DNA of 64,000 nt from Setaria digitata (GCA_003640385.1 RCAB01000005.1:372001-436000); one strand, 5' to 3'. Positions 36,094 to 50,500 are shown, counted from the first letter of the stretch. The notes: generated from the letters alone by a model not told the origin. Made by a program: numbers and translations.

Positions 36094-39000
36094 TTAAATC
36101 TTTGATATTTTGTGAAATAGGTTCGCAAATTTCGATTTCCTATTGTTTTTAATTAATGGAACATCGGCTGAATTTTCCGCCTCTACAACCATACATCCAT
36201 TCTTTTTAACTTTCGATGAAGCTGACTTGAATAGAGCATTTGATACACTTCGCTTTAATAACCTTAGATCTTGCCTGAACCTAAAATTAACAAACAATTA
36301 ACGAAATATACCAAAAAACTTTTCTTCATCAAACGCACTGCAGCACAAACTTTAATGATGACAATATTTTGTCAAAGAGATGACAAAATGATATCATACA
36401 ACATATAGTTTAACTATTAACTACATGGTTCCTAAAAAAATATTCTTAAATTCCTCTTGTACAGATGATTCATAGACGATTAAAAAAACTCCACAACTTC
36501 TGGAGAAAACAAGCACTCAGCTAAGCATGCAGAAATAAGAACTAGAATTATAATACACAAATAAAAACAAGCATATTGAACAAGCAACAGTGTTTTTTGC
36601 AGAACTCTCAAATTTGAACAGGGGGAATGACCGACAGAAGAATCAAACCTTTAACTATAAAAAGAAGGAAGTCAGAGCTGGAAAATTTCGATATCACTGA
36701 GATAAAATGATTATCAAATTTAAATCTTCTTTCAAATTATTTTTTTAAAATATGTCCAGCTAATATTAACTATTAATAAAGTATAGCCAAAGAGATGAAT
36801 AGACCTCGCTTAGTTTTGGCAATCAGAGTTTTGTAAGTCTATTAAAAGCACGAAAACTTTAAAAAAGCATACGGTAAAACGTGATTGACAGTTGTTGTTG
36901 GGGGCGAAGCAGTGAGAGGAATTATTTTACTAACAGTTGGAGCTACAGATGTAACATCAATATCAGTAGCTGTAACCATAAAAGAATTGATGTTCTGGTT
37001 ACGGGATTTTTGCATTTCGGCAACAGGTCGAAAATACCAAGATTTATTAAACGATCCAGAATGATGAAGTAATTCGATGTTATCGGCTGTAAATTTCCCA
37101 GGTTTTGATGCTTTCATATTTTCGGGAATATGGTTTTGCAAACTCGTGGAATCCAAATCACCGACTGTCGTAGATGCACAACTTTCGACCGAGCATAAAC
37201 AACCAGTTGATGAAACTGGATCGGTAGTGCCCGATGAACCTTCAACCATAACAGGTGGATTATTTCCAGATACTGACGATGAAGCCATGCTTCCTGTCAC
37301 AGCAGCGCCAACTAAATCTAAACGCGCATGGTAAGATAAACTAAAAACGCGGCAGAATGTTAGCAGAGTTTGAAATCAAAACAGCCGGAACGAAAAAATG
37401 GATGTTAAGAGCAAAAGAAAAATGATCCCTCCTTGTTACCAGATATGGATAAATGAAAACACTTGTAAGAGTTTTAATATTAAAATTTGAAAGGGCGAAA
37501 ACAACAAAACAGCTAGTCTAAGCACAATATAAGGTACAGTTTTCCTTAAAGCATAAGCACGCTTTTGATCGGTAAATAGGGAAAAAAATGGAATGGAGTA
37601 AAAAAACTTCCAAGAGGGAAGCAAAAAAAAAAGCAGTAAATAAAATCCATTTAGCAGTAACGATAAGCTACTTCAGAAAAAAAAAAAGTAGAACCAGCAT
37701 TTCAGAACAACAATAGGAAAAAAAGCAATAAATAAAAAGAATAATGATCAGTAAGAAGCCAGAATATGACTGACCCGAATTACGATAGAACGAACTTGAG
37801 GATCCGGTTCTAGGTAACATACCACTTGCTGTTGAAGAAGGAAACACTATTTCTGTAAAAAACAAAAAGTGCTTAGATCATTCTAACGAACTGCAGTTAA
37901 TATAGTTGAGACTAAAAAGAAAATTTGCCTACACCTTACTCAGAAAGACAAAGTAACAACTCGGAAGAATCAAACAATCATGATATCAATAATCCGAAAT
38001 TTCCCCAGGCTACAGAGGTCTTCTATGAAACCAGATATTCTCATATTATGTTCATTAAAACTAATACCAGCAGTAGCTGAAAGAGGAATCAACGGGAAAC
38101 CACAGAGCGATTCGATTTCAGTCCATCGCTGATGGCACTCACTCATCGCTAATGAAATTTTTTCCATTCGAGCTCTTAATGAACAATGAATAAAACTGCA
38201 CCTATATTTTTATTTCCGATTCTCCTCATTCTTTCTCCCATCTCCACATTTTTTTTTTAACGAATACAGGTTGAAAATCATCGATAATGGTAGTGCTTTG
38301 TAGCAAGAAATCAACAAAGCATTAATTCATTGCTTCTTTTCTTTAAATATTAATAACAAATTCGCATTTTCCATCTTTCTAATGTTTGTATGTTATTTGA
38401 AAATTTATACTTCAAAGAAAAAATGCGCGAGTCGATATGATCTGTCCCAGAAGAAGCTCCTGTAGCGAGCTTTATAGAAGAAACAATGCTCGATTGTTTT
38501 TTCCGAAGTTTGTCGATATGTTCAATGGCTTCTCTCATTTCAGCAATGCATTCCATTCGCTGCTGTCCAATATAGCTCACTTCCAGTTCACAAGTCCTAA
38601 AAATGTTGTAAAAAACACTCAAAACAAAGAAGCTGGAATTCCATTTTTCTAAATCAAACTAAAGCAATATTCATACTTCCTGAAAGAGTCTTTATTTACA
38701 GTCAAAAAAAAGCAAGAAAAACAGTCCAATTCAAAGCAAAAGATCTACATAAAATAACGAGTTTTGAGAAATCCAGTGATAGATAACTTTGTTTCCCTTG
38801 AATCAAGTTTCTAGGGTTGCAAAGCACATACAACTTAAAATTAACACTTTAGCGGCAAGATGTACTTTTTTCGTTAAATTTCGCACATACTAGAAACTGA
38901 TGATTGAACAAGGAACGATTATGCCACGAAAAAATGTTTCTTTGAAGGAATGATATTTTGAATCAGGAAAGCATTTTACTCTGTTGGATGAAGGTTTTGG

Positions 39001-41112
39001 AGAGCATTTTATCGGCAATCAGTACAGTTTTACTTATTTAGGAGTAAATTCACAAATTCTATAATTTTATTTTGATATTTCGAACCAACAATACATAAAG
39101 GAACAAACCTTTTTAGCAGTGGTTGCAAAGCAAGAGGGGCTGAACCAGAACTTTCCAGCAGGCGTTCAGCTTCCATAAGTTGTGACTTTAGCTAGAAACA
39201 GTAACCATCGAATAACTATGATTAATGACCAGTATGCAAAATCGGCAAAATATAGGAATTTTCAAAAAAAAAAAAAAAAAAAATGAGAGGAACAATTAAT
39301 TTATCGTACTAAACAGTAAACAATGAGAAAAAATCACCGTCTCAACTTGTTCACTTTCTGGTGCATTTCGATTTAATTGCCTTTTCTTCTGTTCCTCCTC
39401 AAATCTAAATGTCTTATCAATCTTTTGTAAGAGAAGCATACAATTTTAGTGAAAAAAATCAAAAAGCAAAACAACACCTCTCTTTACTGAGGAAGAACTC
39501 CCTTACTCACTAAGTTTGAAACATGCTTTTTTTTAGAACAAACACAAACTTCTGTTGGATATCCTCAAAATGGCTTTGCATTGATTTCAGCTGAGATAAC
39601 TTCGCAGTCAGCTGTTCCATTTGCATATGTGATCGTGTTCGCTGCAGTTTGAGAGCAAAAAGTACCGTAACTAATATCACCAGCAAGACAGAGAGAGCAA
39701 TGTCTTTAAGCCAAGATGTGTTACCACCTAAAAATCGAAAAAACTTATAGGATAACGCTGTTTTTCTACGCTGACAAATCTTCTCCAGGAATATTTAGCT
39801 TATATAAAACGCCTTAATAATTCTAATAATTCCAAAATACTGACCACTAAAACCAAAAAGGACCACATCTAGCGCTTTCAAACGTAATTTCTGCTTGTGC
39901 ACTGGATTCTTAATACCCAAATCAGATGACAAATATGTAGAATTAGCAACGGCCATTCTGAAATTTTTTTTTTGAAAATTTCTTTTTTTTTCTCGAAAAA
40001 CATCTATCCCTCAAAACATGACCAGTCCAATTCTCTTGTAAGGAGCACATTTCAGTCTTAACTTGACATCTAGAAAAAGGAAATTTTAGTCGCAACAATC
40101 CCACGACAGATTTTAGTGCAATGTTTAGCTGATAAGTGATAAAAAGACTAATAGTTTGATATTAAAGCAGATAAAGGAAATAGCAACTTAACTGTAGAAC
40201 CGTGCATCAAAGAAAAAAAAAAACAAACCTCGGTAAGGCTCGGCCGTCGATTTCCATTCCAATAAAAACAGCTGTGTACTGTGGAAGGCGAACTGTATTT
40301 TCCAACCAACTCACCATATCGGCTGTTGTCCAAGAACGCTCCTCAGATGCGAACCATGCTTCCCATAAATCGACTACTGTTATCAATTCATCATTGTTAT
40401 GGTGGAAAGCACGTTCTCGTTGTGCTCGATCCAAACCACCCAACTGCATATCTTCTTTTAAAAACTAAAAAAAAAAACGGACTACAGAAAATACTGAGAG
40501 GAAGCATTTCAATGTTCATACTATATATAATAGTATAAATAGTAATCGCATAAATTCCAATTTTATCAAAGTTCGAAAATATTTTGGTCCACAAAAATAT
40601 GATTACGTTTGAAAAATATAAGAGAATTTCTTGCTTAAGCTTACATCTGTGGACTCGAACCGATCGATGGAACCAGACTGATCATCATCCATTTGATGAT
40701 GTAATTGCACCACAGCTTCGTAACCTTCTGGATCGCGTAATTTTTCATCTGTTGCTGTTATCAACACTTCTAAACTTGAAGTTTAAGATGTTATAAAATC
40801 AAGGTGGATCCTTCAACAAATCTGAGAATCTGAAGATGCGAAAGACTCATTATGAAGATCACCAAAACCTCTTTATAAAAAAACATGCCATTTCAACTCC
40901 TTATTACATAAAAGAAATATACTGCTATTAGTAGTGTTAACCTGTATAATCACGAAGAGGCAGTTAAATATAGGACTAAATTCAATCAAAAGTGTGCGGG
41001 AAAACTTAATTTTTGTCACTTTTTGACAGTGATAAAGGGCTAGAAAATTGATCAAGATGCCTGCAATTATTTTCCATTTCAGTAACCGTACACCTGTTAC
41101 ACCTTTTACCAT
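36094..41112 (-). CDS. stim-1: Stromal interaction molecule, ER calcium sensor (STIM-1)
   Basis: STIM senses luminal ER calcium and opens plasma-membrane Orai channels. Confident exons: 40774-40645, 40464-40229, 39957-39845, 39727-39550, 39404-39338, 39191-39109, 38596-38411, 38174-38068, 37852-37775, 37340-36873, 36280-36094. The first ATG after a TTTTCAG acceptor (41112) opens a hydrophobic signal peptide, [18 protein letters not shown]. How it splices to 40774 is unresolved. The canonical EF-hand loop is [12 protein letters not shown] (ligands D1, D3, S5, S7, D9, E12). The SAM domain contains [19 protein letters not shown]. The pre-TM motif [13 protein letters not shown] matches human STIM. 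The TM is [20 protein letters not shown]1 and the SOAR/CAD domain follow ([37 protein letters not shown]). The tail is Ser/Thr-rich and ends in a basic amphipathic peptide, [15 protein letters not shown]. The 37775/37340 junction is out of phase by one base, so a small exon or a different donor is missing. Confidence 0.92.
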
Positions 41113-44100
41113 GTTCCAATCTTTTCAAATCTTCTGTACAAATCTGAAAACAAAAAAACCCGAAGGGAAAGAAATTCAAGAATACAGACTTGGTAATACC
41201 AAATCTTGCAATAGTTGCCACAGTATTCGTTAAATGGACATTAAAGAAATCAAATATCCAGAAAGGAAATGTAAATCATTGTACATACAATAAGTCGAAC
41301 ATTCATCAGTTACTGATACATGGCTTTTCACAAATCCCAGAACACTGCTGACAATTCTGAATAATATTTCATCAAATCAATTAAGAAAACGACAGTTGTA
41401 AATCTTCGTGGATTACTCAGTTCGAAATGTTTATCTGACCGACCACATCCCATTCAGTACCCAATAAATGACTAATTAATCAGCTCCTCCACACCGTCAG
41501 TGAACACCACCTATTAACAGCGATCAGGACACAACTTCCAAATCTCTCTCCACGTCCATCGACAAATCACGCAACATGTGGCCCAGTTCCAACACGAAAA
41601 AGGTGGCCCGATGCAACACAACTTTGGGGCGCTACGAAAATACAAATTTTAAGGTTAATAGAACGAGCGTGAAGAGCAACTGCAAATTTGACAGAAGTTT
41701 TAAGAAGGAAGTATTGGGTAGGTTACTGCTGAGTATCGTGAGTTTCCTAAAATCTATGGATAATAAAGTAGCCAGTCTTACAGAGAGTTTTAGGCCATAT
41801 TTAGCTAAAGCAAATCTAACTCAACCGAAAATCTTTTCTGTTCATTCCCTCAGCACTGTTCTTCTGTGAGAAAGTGCTAGTACCTGCATAGAACAAGTCT
41901 GTCTGGCACACTACTTCTTTTAGAATCAGCAAGATGAGCTTTTGTGGAATTAAATCTTTAAAACGGAGCATGCATGAGAATTGGTATGTTAGTTCAAAAA
42001 ATAGACACAAGAACTTCATGACTTTTAACTCTACAGGATTAAATCCATCGTGTAAATAAATCGTTTTGATAAACTTTTCCTGTAGAAAAGAACGCACGTA
42101 TAAACTGTGCTAGTCATTTGGTATTGAGACGACAGGAAATGAACATTAGGAAATATCATTTCTTTAATTTTTGCAAGTTCACCAAAACCTAATCGCTTCT
42201 TATCAACTTGTTTATAAACACTTATCTTGTTACTTATCAACAAAAATTCAGGGCTGATTCAAGTTAATCCCTTTCACTTCTGTTCAGAATTTCGACTAAT
42301 GGAACAAGTCATCTTTATAGAGAAGTAAAATAGTCTTATACCGTATTGATCTTCCTTAACGTAAGTATTTCAACTGTAACTCCTCCTGGAAATTGCAGAA
42401 GTTAAAATTTATGACCTTAGCTTTGTTCTGAAACACATTCCTTCAGGCCATTGTCCAATTATTCATCTCATAAATTTCAGTTTCTAAAAGACTTTTTCAT
42501 TGTAATCTATGCTTATATTAATTCATTTTTTTTCTGATCACAAGTCGCGAGGAATAGCGAAGCTGGCTCTTACAACTTTAGAGTATCATTCTGTCCTATC
42601 CTTTAGTCCATGGAACTGTACCGTTACAGAAATGTGCCCAGTTGCCGACTTATCTCTCCCAGGCCAAATATTTTCGTACCTTCGAAAATTAGAATTTCAT
42701 CAGACTTCTGCACAGACAGTGTTGTTACACCGTGCTGTGGCAAAGTTTGTTATTCGATTTCTCGATCAATAAAGTGTGCTCAAAAAAAGTGAAAAAAAAA
42801 CGGAACTCATTGGATGAGAGACGAGACTGAGACTGTATCTCTCTCTCTCCCCTTTAACACCACCTGTAACTCCATCATTTCTGAGATTCTGTGGTGACTC
42901 CTGCTCCATTTTAAATGAACTCAGCTTATATCATCAAATGACCTCTAACTGAGTTAGCGAATTTCCTAATCAAACAGTGTTGCCTAAGACTAATCACTGA
43001 GCCAAATAAAAACATTGTTAGTCCTCTTTTCATCACTAATTTCTCTTTAGTCAAACTGCTTTCAAATGCTTTAACTGTCGTTAGGTATTATTGTACCTTT
43101 ACCTAAGCCCTTCAACGTCTAGTCCTCCTCATATATTCTAACCAACGTATTTGTTTAATTCAACGGATCCACAGAATTCACGTGTAACTCTTCACGTACA
43201 ATGTTCTTTTGCGGCAACACTTTTCGTGAACTGTTTGTTTAGTATCGTGGTAGAAAGAGCTATGTTAATAAACTAAACAATTCAACTTTACCGCCAGGGT
43301 AGCGAAGGTTTGATTGTTCGATCCTTGCGAAATATCAATTTCACTAGTTTGTCATCTTCATTCTTGAAGTTCGTTCCGAAGAATTTTCGAGTTTCTTGTA
43401 TCAAGTATATGAGACCAAAAATATGGCTATATACTTGAATCAGTCGACTATATCTTATCAGCCGGAAATTATTACGTATTCTTGTTTGCTGATAAGATCA
43501 GATGTTACTACAAAAAAAAAAATGTTGTGTAACTCGATGTTACATTCTTAATATTTTTTCACCATATCGGCCGTTATTTTGTTGTTATTTTTGATTCCCT
43601 CTGTAACAGTTATAGTCATTTTAAAAAATAGTAAAATAATCGTACAAACAGATTTTAGAATTTGTGGATTAATTTCAAATGATTGATTGATATTATGACA
43701 GATAACCGAAGTATTTACTCATTTGCTAATTAAGGGAATTAGAAAATTTCATTTAATCAGAGAAGACTGAGGAGCTCAGAAATAAATTAAATTAATGAAT
43801 AGTCTGATAGCTGATGTTACGAATTTTTCAGCCCAATATCGATTACAAAGTCATTTAATTTTTTTATGATCTGATTTGATCATTAAAATACTAAGACGAT
43901 TACTAAGCTCTTCCTAGCATACATCCAACAAAAAAAAAAAAAAAAAAATTCGAAATAGCCAACAACTTCATTTCTATCTATCAAGATCTCTCCAATCCTT
44001 CTACTCTTCCACTTTCTGTCCCTCTTACTTACAACTAGAAAATTTTGCTTTGTGTCAAACAGTGACCTAGTGTGAGTCAACAGATGAAATAATTTCTAAA

Positions 44101-47100
44101 CGACAGCTAAATTGTTATCCCTAAATTCCTTAAATTTCTATTTGGTCAGAATGTCTTCCAGCAAAAAAAAGTACTGGGCATTTCACTGTGATTAACATAA
44201 TTTGATTAAGTGCCACTTACAAGCAAACTTGGAATTGGTTTCTTTCTCAGTTATTCAGTTCGAAGAAAAAGAAAATTGTTAGCCTAGGTTTGCTTGGCTC
44301 GCGAAACTACGATACACTTATCTTCGCATAGACAAATGAACCTATTAAATTTGTAAAAGAAGGTAATAAGGTCATACATCGTATAGAATGTATTTTAAAT
44401 TGAAAGCATCTTCTGCACCATTTCAGTAACGTAAAAAAAGTGTTACGTTAAGGCTCAAATTCAGAATGTAAATTTTCTCTCGATATTCCTGGAATTCATA
44501 CTCAACAATTTTATTTTCAACTCCTTGAAACATACTCGTTCATTTGTTCACAAATAAACAGCCGAATACTAAGCTAGTTGGATAACGGAATTATTATCTG
44601 AAAGCAAAAATTAAAGTAAACCCGCAGATATCGAGCTTATTTAAATTATGCTTCCCGGGTTCATTTCCACTTCTATACTTCTCTTTCATCCTGAATATTT
44701 TCATTTTTGATTTAGAATGATGATGACTTCATATACTCCCAAATTAATTTTTGATTTATTAACTTCAGAAGACAATTTTTTAAACGATATGACGCGCAAA
44801 TGTTCTTAAAATGACCTGTGAAGAATTCCGCGCGGCTTAAAAGTTCTTCGTCAGAATTGGAACGTTGTTGCCGTTAACTCTGCTCAGTCATTGCTGATTA
44901 TTCTGCGACACATCAGCACTCACCAGATCAGTGCTAGTGGACAGTCTTTTTATGTTCCTACCTTTCATTTGTTCTTTCTGTTTGTCAACGGAGTTAAAGT
45001 AGAACCCCTAACCACTCAACGTTGTAGCTCAAACTGATTCCATCAGTCAAGATGGACTGGAGATTTCAGTCTTCAGATGAATGGTTTCTGTTGAACAGAT
45101 TCAAAACTGATTTCGTCAGCTGCTGGTCATGCGAGGCTTCACTGTACTCTATGTCAAGTGGATTGGAATTTCTGGGGCTGAACAAATGTTCCGATACGAG
45201 ACGTCTGGAACTGGTCGGTGGAAGGACAAAACATTTGAGTATAGTGCCTGGAATTATCTCCTTCCATTTGCCATACCTTCCGTTAATGATTGATTGGCTA
45301 ATTGGCATCAGGTGGATAACACCCATCTCACTTCATTTGTTAGTTTTATGTGGTTGATGACTCCGTTTATCTTTCACCGCAAACATTTCATCTTGCATGA
45401 CAAGGACGTTTAACATTTCCTTCTTGGATCAATGTGACACAGGGGTATGTCATCGTCTCCGTGAGGTCTTCGGAATTTATCAGCAAAACTTCACTTTTCC
45501 ACTATTGCAAATGGAATGCACTCTGTGCTTGTGCCTCTAACAAGATGTCCATTGTGAATAACGAACAACGCTCAACTTAGCCTATCATTTCACTCTTCGG
45601 ACAGTTCCTTGAACAATATGTTCGAGATAAAAATCAGATGAAGCAGTTAAATTAATTGATGGCTGGCTTACTTCAGCTTATGCTTACTTTTAATATTTCT
45701 TATTTCCCTTGAATGTCTTCATCAAGTGCGGTGGTACTTAGGTTTTGATTCATATCTTTTCCTCAACAAAGAATAATTGTCATTGTATATTCTTCCAAAC
45801 ATCCATTTCTTTAACTTTACTCGAAACGAATTTGTTATCGAAAAAAATTACTGCACCACTCGATCGATGGAGCCGAACTGTCCTGAACGCTTTTTTTTGA
45901 ATTGGTTGGACTAGCTTTATCGTTCTTCTCTCAAAAGAAATCCACCCCATCCTGATCCATTAAGTACGGTTATTTCATAAAAAAAAAATCTTACCTGTTC
46001 ACTTTCTGATTTCCACACAAGATTTACGTAGTGAACTGCTGCCTGTCGATACAGCAGTATCAGTATTAGTTTGGTAATATTGAGCTGTGGAAAATCTCTT
46101 AATCCATGCGAACTTCAAAAAAGCGTTAAGGACTCGAAAACTGAAGGAACCTGTCAGGCTTACCACTTCATCTATCCCTTATCAGCTAGGAACGTTGAGG
46201 AAAGCGTGTTAGCTAAATTACCTGTTCCTCCTAAATCACTCTCACATTCTGCCTAATTGTTGATAATGAAATCCTGTATGCTTGACCTTCTGAGTGTAGT
46301 GTAATGTTATATAGTTATCTTGTCATTCTTCAACAATTGATGATAACACTATCAAGACTGCAAGCATTCCTTATCAGTACTCCCATGCTTTTATTTTTTT
46401 TTCCAAATTTAGTTTTGATTTATTCTCATGTCTGTTCATTTTTTGCACTCATCCACAATCCGAATACATTATAAAGGGGTAAAACTCGAATAAACATAAT
46501 TGGCTGCATTCTGATATGCATCGAAGTCTCGCTTTCCCGGGGTTTTTCATTGGGAGATTAGCGAGCAGATACTTAAAACACTGATTACACTGAGACAAAG
46601 ACGGATTCGAGAGGTGACAAAAGATTTGATCACCAAGGAATCCCCGTAATTACTGTTTAGGAATTGTTCAGATTCCACTGATAGTGCATTTCCATGTGTC
46701 ATATCAGGGAGGGAGTCCCTGAGGAGTGGGAATTATGTTCAAGTCTCCATACCTCTCGCAGGTTACCAGCAAGGTTAAAGGTCATCCATCGAACGGATGA
46801 GACCTTCCCATTGCGGATGTTGCCGAAGGCAGGCAAACGTAGCAGTTTCCTTTTCAATTGGTAGGTTCCCACCGGTCGCTTACCTTCCCTCTCACCTGAC
46901 CCCTCGTGTCATCTGACCCTTCTGTCACTTAACTCCTTCTCTTTCGACGACCGACCTCTGCTTGTCGTCTGACACTCTCTTTCCACTCACTGTGTTGCTA
47001 CGCTAACATCCAATCTCTCTCTCCTGTGACAGAGGGCCAGACAGCTAGAGAGAAGGTGGAGTAGGTAAGTGCAAGAGGCACCATTACCTGTCGGATGATA

Positions 47101-47535
47101 TATCGGTCCTTTTAAGTATAACAGTATAGAGAAGGATATTCCCCTCGGTGTCTGACGGAGGTGAAGAGAAAGCAGGACGAGGGAGAAGGGTGGGGAGGAG
47201 GGGGCAGACAGGTGAATAACTACCCGTAGTACATCGACTCTGCATGGTCGTCTCTCTTGTTCTGCATCACATGGACACACACCTTACCAACTGCGTTGAG
47301 AAGAATCGATAGAGAGGGACTCGGAGGTTTTTGAACTTGTTCTTACTCTCCGGGAGTAGTCGTTGCACTGTTCGTGACATCGCGGGGTGCGGGAGAGCGA
47401 GGTGTGGGGAGTGGTACTGCAAAGAGGTGCAGAAGTCCACTTCCTGGTGGCTTCTGTTGTTCAGGGTGAATATATGCGTTCCCTTTGTTTTGGGAACTTC
47501 AGGTGAAGTGGAGTTAACCGAGAAGGCATTTGCAG
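41113..47535. other. Large intergenic region with divergent flanks (stim-1 and AF4-family gene)
   Basis: About 6.4 kb upstream of both stim-1 (minus) and the AF4-family gene (plus). It is AT-rich up to about 46.5 kb, then less so with CT- and GA-rich segments to 47.5 kb, which probably form the promoter and outron of the AF4-family gene. The overlapping ORFs at 45052-45357 (plus) and 45066-45326 (minus) show no recognisable motif. I see no exon I can support. Confidence 0.45.
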
Positions 47536-50500
47536 ATGAACAGTGGTCATCGCGAGAGAAGTGACGAGCGGGACAGTGTTGACTCGGATAGTCACATCCA
47601 GAATGCTGTGACTGAAGATTCGGAGCCAAGACTAGCAAGGATTCGCGAGAATCTTGTTGGTAAGGGGATTTTTTTAGCTCATTGATAAAATGAAAGCTGA
47701 AGTTGGAACCGGGAGTGGCATTTTAGAGTACGGACTGAATTAGAGCTTAGGATAGTTCAAGAGACATCTCCTAATCCAGATTAATTCAGAACCTCCATAG
47801 ATTTAGCATGCTACATTTTTCAGCAGTAATCCATATGTGATAATTTGAATCACAGTTCTTAATTAATTTCATCTCGCCTTTAGCTTGTGAATGATAGACA
47901 CAAATAACATAGCAAGTTGTACTTTCGACTCCCGTCCTTAAAAAAACGATTGTTACTCGCAGTGTTTTGTGGATGATGAGGGTTATAGAAATCGTAGTGA
48001 AAAAAATTAACAATTAGTATCACAATTTTTATCCTAAATTTTTTTTACTTCCATCCTTGTTCGTTCTTGTTGCATAAATCAGATTTATTTAATGTTGCTA
48101 TTGCATTGTAGCGAAACTATTTTGGACTGTTGCGGAGTAGATAAACAAGCTTTAAATGTGGACTAAAACAAACACAATAAAGTTATTTGCAAACGACATA
48201 TTACTAGTAACTGTTAAAGTTTTTATGCAAGCGTGGATACACGGAGATCATTGTTATTGGATGTTATTGGACTTCACTTGGAACCATAAAATAATTACTA
48301 TAACAGTTTTAATTCAAGTGATAAACAAGGCGTTTGCTTATTTCTGTAAAATATTATATTCATTTGGTAATCACTCTAGCAGTAGCTTCAGGGCATTAGC
48401 AACATGTTTTGCATTTAAGCGCACTGTAGGCTTCTTTCTTATGCTGGTAGGGTATTTATCGGTCTACTGATATTTGAAGTTGCAAGTTGAAGCTTTTAAC
48501 ACCATAAGTTTTAAATTATGCCACCCTCTAAAATCCCAAACGTCATGAATTAACCAGTTCGCTTTCAGCGCATTCAACAACAATTTTCAGAAAGTGAATA
48601 TGGATGTAACAACGATAGGAGTGGAACTAGTTTTAAGTCTTGAGAAATCAATTTTGCAGACGGTCTTGGTCCATTTGATTTGATAGCTGATATTATTGTC
48701 GGTTCACAACATGGTCCAAATAATTCGGGTCTATTTGGTGTTGTTCAGTCACCAATCAGGCCAGTGCGACCATCTAGCGTGTCTTCAACATCCACATCAT
48801 CAATGTCGGAGTCACATTTAACTGCCAGTGAAATGGCACAGGTTATGATTTTTTTTCAAGGATATTTGCTGAACCCTGATAAGCCAAATCAAGCTCAAGT
48901 ACAGTCTTTCGGCTAGTTGTTTAATGTAGCTTTATTTGTCGAGTGCTAATTATTGTTGTTCTCGCTTAATTCTTTTTTTTTTTTTTTTTGACTTTCTTTT
49001 AGTGTATATTCCATGCCTGACGTCTGCGGCCAGGAGCTTTTCGGTGGTCGATATTTATTATTACACTTGCTTTCATAACTCTAAAACTAAAACTAAGCAG
49101 TGATTTTTGCTTTACGAATCTTTTAGGAAAAAATGGTTCTTATGTTAAATATCATATTGTAAACTGTGTTTATTTAGAAAATGCAAAGTATTGTTGATGT
49201 ACCACTATCAGCAATTCACACTAACTTACCGTTCAAAAAGGTAAGTTTATTAGTTATTTATATATATATATATAAAAATCACAATATATATATATATATA
49301 ATTTCAGGAAGTCATCTAGTCACGCTTTGCAATTTTTTTCAAACATTTTATGTGTTAAAATATCGTACTTAAAAATTTCCCTTATTTACCTTGTTCTCCA
49401 GTGATCAAGTCCTAGAATTAGTTTAAACATCTAATGCTTTAATTGCTTTGGAAAGTTTCAAAAATTGGGGCTATCCGAGTTTTTAAGGTAAAGGTTTCTG
49501 TCTTAGAAAATGTGGCAGTATTCATGTTCAGAGGGTAAGATGTTTTTCCGGACGTAGATATTTAAAGTGCTTCAAATGTTCGCAGTGTAAATCAATCATT
49601 TTGTCTAGGTGATTATTAATTTCAAACAGTCGATTTGTTTGACAGGAAATCCAGTATCTCTTCTATCTTTATTTATGAAGTAAATATGAAATTCAGAGCC
49701 ACGAAAAGAAAAATAATACTATAAAAGGTCCAGAACCTAATTTATCATCTGCTGGTTTCATAAATTCTACCCTCAATGGCAGCAAAACTGCGATAGCTTC
49801 GAATCGTGCAGATGATAATTCGTACAGGAAGAGAAAAAGGAGAAGGTATTACAGTAAATTCTCCATTAGAACAGAAATTACCCTTTTTTTTATATTTAAC
49901 AATTTTAAAGTTGGAATTTTGTAGAAACTATATAGATTTTTAGAATAGTTTTGCAGAAGTGATTGCAACAACACCGACATTGAAAATTGGCAAAAACCAT
50001 GTACGAGCAGTATAACAACAAAAGTGAGGTTTTTTTTTTTTTCATGCGGTAAATTGAGCGATTTTTGGGAAAAGCTTGGAAATGACTAGTTTAAAAAAAA
50101 TGGAGCACATGAATTGAAGGTGCTCTTAGCATCACGGTTCTGATCCAACCTAGTTCTATATTTTTTGAATTGGCAAAGACCTTGAAGGTCTGCCACATTA
50201 AATATTGATGCTATGTTTTTTAACTCCATAGGTGGAATGCGTTGATAATAAAATGACGATAAGTGAGTTATTTGGTGAAGAGAAATTGCAAAACGGAAGT
50301 GGAAAAAAGCAGCCTATCGATATGTTGAAAAGTATGGGAAAAAAGAATAAGTGGGGAAAAGAAGAGCATGAAAGTCCGGATTCTGGATTTTCGGATGAAA
50401 TGAACGATCACAATCGCGAACAGCCTCATCGACCGTAATATATTTTTTCGTGGAAGATATAGCTTGTAGCAAAGGATTTGTTGATAAATAATTACATAAT

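Noticed and set aside
45052..45357. Overlapping ORFs on both strands of about 100 and 86 codons
   Set aside because: No motif, no splice context and no recognisable similarity. ORFs of this length occur by chance in a less AT-rich patch.
46709..46722. GTCCCTGAGGAG resembling the lin-4/miR-125 seed
   Set aside because: The match ends after the seed, and no complementary arm is seen nearby.
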